Shown: in pieces, positions 6,442-11,896 of the stretch | Numbering within the stretch: position 1 is the first letter of the stretch | Layout: each line of letters starts with the position of its first letter | DNA from: an uncultured Selenomonadales bacterium | GTDB taxonomy: Bacteria; Bacillota; Negativicutes; Selenomonadales; Selenomonadaceae | DNA: 11,896 bases | Direction of reading: 5' to 3' | Assembly: GCA_946403735.1 (NCBI GenBank) | Contig: CAMJAZ010000013.1 | Location: forward strand, 1 to 11,896 | Program-made: the position numbers and the translations under genes | The notes under the pieces: generated by a model | Told to the model about the DNA's origin: nothing | The model's input: the letters and a program-made list of their open reading frames with translations, nothing else | Databases searched by the model: none

Positions 6442-7542
6442 TTGGCAAATAATATCGTTTCTCAACCCCCCGCCGCGTATCCAGCTATTTCAATCGTCAT
6501 TCCGCTTTATAACACGGAAAAATATATTGGCGCGTGCTTGACTAGCATTTTAAATCAAACGTTTCAAAATTTTGAAGTCATTGTGGTTGACGATTGCTCC
6601 ACTGATAAAAGCTGTGATGTTGTAGAAAGTTTTATTCCGAAATTTGGCGGACGATTAAAACTTTATCATTCGGAAGTTAATAGCGGTCCTGCAGTGCCAA
6701 CAAATAAAGGCGTCAATCTTTCGCATGGCAAATATTTATTTCTTATGGATAGCGATGATTTGATTGTAAACAACGCTTTGGAAACTCTTTATCGATACGC
6801 AAAAGATTCTGGCGCTGATTTAATTTCAATGGATTTTGGATTTAGATTTTCTAGAAATTCTAATAAACCAACTCCAAGCCGTGAAGATGTTGACATACAG
6901 GGCTGGCATCAACCACCATTCGTAAATAAACCTACCTTTGAAAGTAATGATCTTGCAGAAAGAGTTAGACGAATTTGCGCGGTGAAAATTGGCTGGATAG
7001 CTTGGCAAAAATTAGTAAGTCGAGATTTATTAATGGAGAATGATATAGTTTTTCCAAAAATAAGAACTTCTCAAGATATTACTTGGATGATAGAAGTATT
7101 TTTACTTGCTAAGAAAGTTCTAGTTATTCCCGAGCCACTTTACGTTTACAGAGTCAATCCAACTTCAAATACGATGATTGAAAGGACTACAGAAGAAAGG
7201 CTACATTTCTTTTTAGACGCGAATATTCAAGGGCTTGCTTTCATTGAAAAATTTTTGAATCGGCATGAATTTTTCCGGCAGAACCCTAAATATCGTTGGG
7301 ATGTATTAAATTTTTTTGAAAGAGTTCATTTTAATTTTGTGTCAGAAAAAATTTCTGGTATTCAACCGTATCAACTTTATGATATGTTTATTGAAAAGTT
7401 CACTGAAATTTTTGGCGAAGATGGAAGTTTAATTGCGTATCTTTCCGCCTCATCTAATTTTTCACAATTATTTTTAAAGCAACTCACTCAACATTCAGCA
7501 CAACTTGAAAGTCAGCTAAAAAAAATTCAAAATGATAAATAA
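6442..7542 (+). CDS. GT2 family glycosyltransferase (GT-A fold)
   Basis: This 366-aa protein begins at a TTG at 6442 with GGAG 8 nt upstream. No other start keeps the complete N-terminal beta strand at a good ribosome-binding distance. The GT-A domain is complete: ISIVIPLYNTEKYIGACLTS (16-35), VIVVDDCSTD (46-55), the acceptor-side SGPAVPTNKGVNLSHGKYL (81-99) and the metal/nucleotide-binding MDSDD (102-106). It has no clear membrane segments, so it is probably a cytosolic or peripheral enzyme transferring a sugar from a nucleotide donor to a cell-surface glycan. Codon use changes inside the gene: up to about 6830 it resembles its neighbours, whereas 6835-7330 is rich in AGA/AGG for Arg and in ATA. 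This suggests a recombinant or acquired C-terminal part. Donor and acceptor cannot be named. Confidence 0.92.
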   Translation: MANNIVSQPPAAYPAISIVIPLYNTEKYIGACLTSILNQTFQNFEVIVVDDCSTDKSCDVVESFIPKFGGRLKLYHSEVNSGPAVPTNKGVNLSHGKYLFLMDSDDLIVNNALETLYRYAKDSGADLISMDFGFRFSRNSNKPTPSREDVDIQGWHQPPFVNKPTFESNDLAERVRRICAVKIGWIAWQKLVSRDLLMENDIVFPKIRTSQDITWMIEVFLLAKKVLVIPEPLYVYRVNPTSNTMIERTTEERLHFFLDANIQGLAFIEKFLNRHEFFRQNPKYRWDVLNFFERVHFNFVSEKISGIQPYQLYDMFIEKFTEIFGEDGSLIAYLSASSNFSQLFLKQLTQHSAQLESQLKKIQNDK

Positions 7543-7543
7543 T

Positions 7544-7571
7544 TTGAAGTTATAAATAGTTGTGATATAAT
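7544..7571 (+). promoter_or_regulatory. Extended -10 promoter for vanW and downstream genes
   Basis: TTGAAG (7544-7549), a 16-nt spacer and TGATATAAT (7563-7571) form a good sigma-A promoter with an extended -10 in the 67-nt gap after the GT2 stop. The start site near 7578 leaves a short leader with AAGGAG at 7591-7596. The imperfect palindrome TGATA-TAAT-TATCA overlaps the -10. VanW and the following genes can thus be transcribed independently of the HAD-GT2 pair. Confidence 0.75.
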
Positions 7572-7609
7572 TATCATAAAAATTTCACGAAAGGAGCAGT
7601 TACATATCG

Positions 7610-8878
7610 ATGCAAATTCTAAATATGGAGGGTTGGAATTTTAAAGCGCTGTTATCGGCAAAAGGCGTACCGATAATGACTGCGGCGGCGGTACTAATCG
7701 GCGGAATATCTCTAGCGGTTTCAAATTCTGTAGCTGAAGGCGACAAAATTGTTTCTGGCGTTGAAGTTGACGGCAAAGACATCAGCGGTATGAATGAAAT
7801 TCAAGCTAAAAAATTTTTTGAACAAACTGCCGCGCAGAAATCTATTCCGCTTACTTTCAGCTATGGCGGAACTGAATTTCAAATTCAACCCGAAGAAATT
7901 GGCTTGACGCCGCAAATTGATAAAGCTGTTGCGGAGGCTGAAAGTTATGGACGTGGCGGCAGTCTTTTAGGAAATCTCGGCGAACAATTTTTATGTTTGT
8001 CAAGAGGTCGTGACGTAAAACTTGCCGCCGTGTATGACGAAGATTTACTTAATCAAAAAATTAATGAAATTGCCACGCAGGTCAACGTTCAACCTGTCAA
8101 CGCTTACTGCAACTTGCACTCCAACGGTATGATTGAACCAATCGCTGGCGTTATCGGAAAAAAACTTGATACTGAAAAATTAGCCGCGTCGTTGAAAGAG
8201 CCGTTGACAAATTTAACCATTCCTAAGCAAGCTATTGCACTTGAACTTGACGACGTTGAACCGTTCATTAAGACAGAAGATATTGCAAACATCGACACAA
8301 TCTTGGGCGAATACAGTACATATTATTATCCTGGCGATCGCGGCGATAATATCTGGATAGCCGCAAATGCCATTAACGATAAAATTTTGAAGACAGGCTG
8401 GGAATTTTCATTCAATACGACGGTCGGTCCACGTACTTGGGACGCGGGATATAAACCTGCTGGCGTCATAATCAACGGCAAGCCCGATATTGACTACGGC
8501 GGTGGAGTCTGTCAAGTTAGTTCCACTTTGTACAATGCCATTTTACTGGCGGGACTTACTCCTACTGAAAGGACGCCGCATTTTTTCCAATCTTCATATA
8601 TCGGCTACGGCAGGGACGCGACGGTTGCTGACGGGCAAATTGATTTTAAATTCCGTAACGATTTACCGCATACAGTTTACATTAAAACTTATGCGTCTGG
8701 CTCAACGTTGACAGTTTCCATTTTGGGTACGCGGGCAGATTTAAATGGCGCGACGATTGCTCTTGAAAGTGAAGGCGCGTCATTGTACAGGACTTATTAT
8801 AAAGACGGACAAGTCATCAAAGATGAATATTTACATACAGATCAATATTACACGGCGTCTTCTGCTGAGAATGCTTGA
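7610..8878 (+). CDS. VanW family protein with peptidoglycan-binding-like (YoaR) domain
   Basis: This is a 422-aa membrane-anchored extracytoplasmic protein. An uncleaved N-terminal hydrophobic segment lies at about 22-39 (IMTAAAVLIGGISLAVSN). Residues about 45-205 fit the PG_binding_4 type of domain that precedes VanW in Firmicute YoaR-like proteins. The VanW domain covers about 230-375, with the diagnostic FSFNTTVGPRTWDAGYKPA (266-284), YGGGVCQVSSTLYNA (296-310) and NDLPHTVYI (350-358). The start at 7610 has AAGGAG 13 nt upstream, longer than usual; an ATG at 7625 would be even further from it. VanW occurs in some vancomycin-resistance clusters, but its biochemical role is unsettled and chromosomal copies are common. 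Nothing here (no vanHAX genes) points to resistance. It lies 31 nt before the next gene, which is probably in the same operon. Confidence 0.93.
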   Translation: MQILNMEGWNFKALLSAKGVPIMTAAAVLIGGISLAVSNSVAEGDKIVSGVEVDGKDISGMNEIQAKKFFEQTAAQKSIPLTFSYGGTEFQIQPEEIGLTPQIDKAVAEAESYGRGGSLLGNLGEQFLCLSRGRDVKLAAVYDEDLLNQKINEIATQVNVQPVNAYCNLHSNGMIEPIAGVIGKKLDTEKLAASLKEPLTNLTIPKQAIALELDDVEPFIKTEDIANIDTILGEYSTYYYPGDRGDNIWIAANAINDKILKTGWEFSFNTTVGPRTWDAGYKPAGVIINGKPDIDYGGGVCQVSSTLYNAILLAGLTPTERTPHFFQSSYIGYGRDATVADGQIDFKFRNDLPHTVYIKTYASGSTLTVSILGTRADLNGATIALESEGASLYRTYYKDGQVIKDEYLHTDQYYTASSAENA

Positions 8879-8909
8879 TAGCTGATGAAATTTTTAGGAG
8901 GGAATGTTA

Positions 8910-11240
8910 ATGCGCGTTGTTATCGCTTTGAACAATTCAAATTCCGCGCAAAAATTATTGTACTTCCTCAACGAATCTGTTGAAGCAGTTTTATTGATTG
9001 AAAATGTTGAACAGGAAAGTTTAATTGAACTGAATGGCAGACGCTATCCAGTTTTGCCTTATAAGCGCTTGAATGAAGTTATCGGCAATTTTAACTGGGA
9101 TTATTTTTTTGTGGCTCAAAATGAAATGGCAGGAAGAATTTTTTCTTCAAAGATTGACCCTGCTAAATTAATTTACGTCGACGGAATTATTGCTGAAGAT
9201 CACATTCATCAATCTATCTTAATGCTCGGTTTAGAAAAATCAATCGCTGATTTTGAAATGGTGGCTGTTGGCAATTTTGCCGCGCTCATGGGATTTAACA
9301 CTGAAGATTTTCCTGTAAAAACTGTAAATCTTTCACTCACTAATCAGGATATTTGGCTTTCATATCAATGGTTGAAAAAAGTACTTTCACTTCCGAAAAA
9401 TAAAATTAAGTACGCGCTGATTGGGCTTTCACCATACAGTTTTCGTTACGATTTATCTACGTCGGCTGACAAGTGGGAAATTCTTGCGTACTATTCATTT
9501 TTAAAAAACGTACACAATCTGCCGCTCGATTATGAAAAGTTGACGGCGCTTTTCAACGATAAATTTTTAAAAGCTTATGACTTTGTGAAAGGTGAATTTA
9601 GCAAAAAGAATCAAATTCCCAAAATAAATTTTGCTGACCCATTCACTGTGAAACAGAAAAATAATCGTCCACTTATGCAACAAGATTTTTTCGCCGTAAG
9701 AGCTGAAGCTAGACAATGGGGCGCTGAAAAATATGAAGATAACGTGCAGGAAAATGAAAAAATTTTTGTGGAGTGCTTAAAACTTTGCAAAGCGCATAAC
9801 GTAACGCCGATTGTTGTTAAATTTCCTGTCCACTCTTTTTATAAATATCTTTTCCCGCAATATATTTCTGATGAATTTAACCTTATCATTCATAACGCAA
9901 AAAAAGTTGTGCAGTTCAATTTCATAGATTGTTACAACTGGAATTTACAGGACGGCAGGGAATTTTGCCGCGTCGATGCTTTAAATACAATCGGCGCTAA
10001 AAGAATCACAGCTAAAATTAATCCGCTTGTCGAAAAATTAAAGGCTAATAAAATACGTGTCGGCTTTATTTGTCAAGGCGTGAATCTTGATAAACTTGAA
10101 CCAGTTTATCAAGCTATGCTCAAACGGGAGGGGGTGGAAGTCGTTATTCTTATTACGCCTCATTTTCGCGAAAAACCTTTTAATCCAAAAGCCCCAACAT
10201 ATTCACATTATCTACAAATTCAGGAAAAAGTTCTCCAAAATTATGGCAACGATAAAAATGTAACTATTACAAAAGTTTGGTCTGAAGAAGGCTTTTTGGA
10301 TATTGAAAATTTAGATTTGGACTATGTATTTTATGGTCGTCCGTATTTATTAGATGTGTCCCCTAATGTTCAATGCCAGTTAGTAAATCAATTTGCAAAA
10401 ACTTGTTACGTACCTTATGGCATAACTGAGCAAGAAGAGTTCGTAGGATTTACTTTAAATAATGCGGGTTTTTTTAACACTTTGAATTTTTTCTTCGCCG
10501 ATCACAAAGATTTTGCTATCACATTTAATGCCACATATAAAACAGAATTTGATAATTCGGATCAAAAATGTATATGTCTAGGAAGTCCCGAAATGGAAGA
10601 TTTTGCTAAACATTTCGAGCTAGAATTTGAATCAAACTTGACAAAAAAAAGAAAATCTGTTTTATGGGCACCGCGTTTTAAATATGGTTCAGTTATGGGC
10701 GGCAGTCATTTCATAGAGTACAAAGACAAGTTTACTTTTCTAAGAAAAAAATATCCTGATTTGGCGTTGAACGTTCGTCCTCATCCACAACTTTTTTCAC
10801 AAATGGTTATAGATAAAAGAATGACAGAACAGGATGTGGAGATTTATAAAGAAACGTTAAAAAAAAATAATATTTTCTTAGACGGTTGTTTAGATAAATA
10901 TGAAAGTTTAGTTTCCACTTTCAAAAAGTCCGACATAATGATAGCTGATATTACGTCAATTATGGGGCTTTATTTCATTACAGGCAATCCAATTATTTAC
11001 TGTATTCACGATTGTAAATTGTATGGTATCTTAAAGATGCAAGAATCTGGCATCTATATGGCGGATAGCTGGGAAGAAGTTGAAAAATATCTGGCAATGC
11101 TTTTATCTGGCGAAGATCCTTTGAAAGATAAACGCCGACAGATTATTGAAGAACTTTACAAGATGCACAGCGGAGCAGCTGAAAGAATCGTGCAGACAAT
11201 TATTGACGACTACAATAAAACGAATTTGAAATATGATTAG
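8910..11240 (+). CDS. Multidomain envelope-glycan protein: SGNH/DltD-like domain plus CDP-glycerol glycerophosphotransferase-like domain
   Basis: This is a 776-aa protein. I choose the ATG at 8910, 7 nt after AGGAGGG (8896-8902); the ATG at 8904 is only 1 nt from that site. Residues 1-100 look like a small Rossmann-type region. Residues about 112-375 resemble SGNH/DltD-like proteins of polysaccharide loci (VNLSLTNQDIWLSYQWLKK at 139-157, YALIGLSPYSFRYDLS at 168-183). However, the usual G-x-S is GNF (121-123), and the DxxH-type block reads VDALNTIGAK (355-364), without His. Residues about 382-776 resemble TagB/TagF CDP-glycerol glycerophosphotransferases: VLWAPRFKYGS (584-594), NVRPHPQ (621-627), SDIMIADITSIMGLYF (674-689). 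The HG motif of TagF-type enzymes is YG here (503-504). No membrane segments are obvious. It probably adds a polyol-phosphate-like group to surface glycan, with the middle domain structural. Parts of the C-terminal half are more A/T-rich in codon choice. Confidence 0.78.
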   Translation: MRVVIALNNSNSAQKLLYFLNESVEAVLLIENVEQESLIELNGRRYPVLPYKRLNEVIGNFNWDYFFVAQNEMAGRIFSSKIDPAKLIYVDGIIAEDHIHQSILMLGLEKSIADFEMVAVGNFAALMGFNTEDFPVKTVNLSLTNQDIWLSYQWLKKVLSLPKNKIKYALIGLSPYSFRYDLSTSADKWEILAYYSFLKNVHNLPLDYEKLTALFNDKFLKAYDFVKGEFSKKNQIPKINFADPFTVKQKNNRPLMQQDFFAVRAEARQWGAEKYEDNVQENEKIFVECLKLCKAHNVTPIVVKFPVHSFYKYLFPQYISDEFNLIIHNAKKVVQFNFIDCYNWNLQDGREFCRVDALNTIGAKRITAKINPLVEKLKANKIRVGFICQGVNLDKLEPVYQAMLKREGVEVVILITPHFREKPFNPKAPTYSHYLQIQEKVLQNYGNDKNVTITKVWSEEGFLDIENLDLDYVFYGRPYLLDVSPNVQCQLVNQFAKTCYVPYGITEQEEFVGFTLNNAGFFNTLNFFFADHKDFAITFNATYKTEFDNSDQKCICLGSPEMEDFAKHFELEFESNLTKKRKSVLWAPRFKYGSVMGGSHFIEYKDKFTFLRKKYPDLALNVRPHPQLFSQMVIDKRMTEQDVEIYKETLKKNNIFLDGCLDKYESLVSTFKKSDIMIADITSIMGLYFITGNPIIYCIHDCKLYGILKMQESGIYMADSWEEVEKYLAMLLSGEDPLKDKRRQIIEELYKMHSGAAERIVQTIIDDYNKTNLKYD

Positions 11241-11896
11241 TGTTACAAAATTATTATTTGCTAAAAATTATTTTGGCGATAGTTTGCGCTACACAAAAAA
11301 TTCTCACCGTATGAAAAGCGGCGCGGCTGAAGGTATCGGACCTGTTGTCGTGTGGAATTCAACGCGCACTTGCAACTTAAAATGTCGCCATTGTTATATG
11401 AACTCTGACGCGAAAATTTATCGTGACGAATTGACGACTGACGAAGCTAAAAAATTTATTGACGATTTAGCGGAATTTAAAGTTCCCGTGCTACTTTTTT
11501 CAGGCGGTGAACCGTTAATGCGTCAAGATTTTTTTACGCTTGCTGAATACGCGGCGGCTAAAAATGTTCGCCCAACTCTTTCGACGAATGGAACTTTGAT
11601 AACCCGCGCAGTTGCCGAACGTATTAAAAATATCGGCGTTGGCTACGTTGGAATTTCGCTTGACGGAATTGCAGAAGTCAATGATAAATTTCGCGGCGTC
11701 GACGGAGCTTTCAAGCGGGCAATGGCTGGCATTGAAAATTGTGTCGCCGTAGGTCAACGTGTCGGCTTGCGATTTACGATTAACCGTCACAATTTCATGG
11801 AGCTGGATAAAATTTTTGACTTCATTGAGGCGGAAAAAATTAATCGCGTCTGCTTTTATCATCTAGTCTACTCTGGGCGCGGCTCAAGTATGGTTG
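11233..11896 (+). CDS. Radical SAM haem-biosynthesis protein, NirJ1/AhbC-like (3' end outside the window)
   Basis: 221 codons are visible. The N-terminus MISVTKLLFAKNYFGDSLRY (1-20) matches the NirJ1 branch of the NirJ/AhbC radical SAM/SPASM enzymes. The [4Fe-4S]-binding motif is TCNLKCRHCY (C47, C51, C54), and the SAM-binding segment is LLFSGGEPL (87-95). TLSTNGTLI and VGISLDGI fit the rest of the TIM barrel. The SPASM part with auxiliary cluster Cys residues would lie beyond the window. Relatives act on sirohaem-derived tetrapyrroles in haem d1 or the alternative haem pathway; the exact reaction of the Firmicute NirJ1 group is less certain. The ATG at 11233 overlaps the previous gene by 8 nt and has no clear ribosome binding site, which suggests coupled translation. 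I prefer it because the family begins at this point. Confidence 0.88.
   Translation, partial: MISVTKLLFAKNYFGDSLRYTKNSHRMKSGAAEGIGPVVVWNSTRTCNLKCRHCYMNSDAKIYRDELTTDEAKKFIDDLAEFKVPVLLFSGGEPLMRQDFFTLAEYAAAKNVRPTLSTNGTLITRAVAERIKNIGVGYVGISLDGIAEVNDKFRGVDGAFKRAMAGIENCVAVGQRVGLRFTINRHNFMELDKIFDFIEAEKINRVCFYHLVYSGRGSSMV

Noticed and set aside
7563..7575. TGATA-TAAT-TATCA as an operator or terminator
   Set aside because: The arms are only 5 bp, A/T-only apart from one pair, and coincide with an extended -10; chance is likely.
7610..8878. VanW as evidence of vancomycin resistance
   Set aside because: VanW-family proteins are common chromosomal proteins in Firmicutes, and no vanH/vanA/vanX-type genes are present.
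11515..11862. 115-aa minus-strand open frame
   Set aside because: It is antisense to the radical SAM gene, whose Cys motif and conserved segments are unmistakable.

Overview
The window looks like chromosome from a low-GC, strictly anaerobic, diderm Firmicute of the Negativicutes/Selenomonadales type. This is inferred from gene content and not from a marker gene. It combines strong AGGAGG-type ribosome binding sites and sigma-A-like promoters with outer-membrane features (an autotransporter barrel and a heptosyltransferase-family enzyme), and it carries a Firmicute-type VanW protein and an anaerobic radical SAM haem-pathway enzyme.

Left part, minus strand (1-4171): a promoter near 4143-4171 drives htpG (Hsp90). 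A 474-residue autotransporter and a GT9 heptosyltransferase-like gene follow. The three genes are packed tightly (1-nt overlap, then a 3-nt gap), so they are probably one translationally coupled operon. The middle gene is the most striking item. Between its signal peptide and its C-terminal beta-barrel is what reads as a complete TNT domain, the NAD+ glycohydrolase fold of Mycobacterium tuberculosis CpnT. A surface-displayed TNT enzyme on a type V secretion scaffold, co-transcribed with a chaperone and an envelope glycosyltransferase and with no visible immunity gene beside it, is unusual.

Centre, plus strand (4226-5591): a near-consensus promoter and ribosome binding site start a locus that reads as one RTX-type secreted surface protein in three pieces. 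There is a stop codon at 4472-4474, a +1 frame change near 4511-4530, and a -1 frame change at an A7 run (5108-5114) that is in the exact A_AAA_AAA slippery phase. Piece 1 (58 aa) and piece 2 (214 aa) carry copies of the same ~25-residue motif, and piece 3 carries the RTX calcium-binding repeats. A strong intrinsic terminator follows. Decay is the simplest reading; recoding at the A7 run is the interesting alternative.

Right part, plus strand (5759-11896): an HAD phosphatase and a GT2 glycosyltransferase form a pair. A separate extended -10 promoter then starts vanW, followed by a 776-aa protein with an SGNH/DltD-like middle domain (apparently lacking catalytic residues) and a CDP-glycerol glycerophosphotransferase-like C-terminal half. 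Last comes the start of a NirJ1/AhbC-like radical SAM gene that runs off the window. Most of these genes point to cell-envelope polysaccharide assembly; the radical SAM gene is the functional outlier.

No rRNA, tRNA, CRISPR array, insertion sequence or integrase was seen. No gene-free stretch exceeds 300 bases. The two longest, 4049-4297 and 5522-5758, hold divergent promoters and a terminator plus an inverted repeat, respectively.
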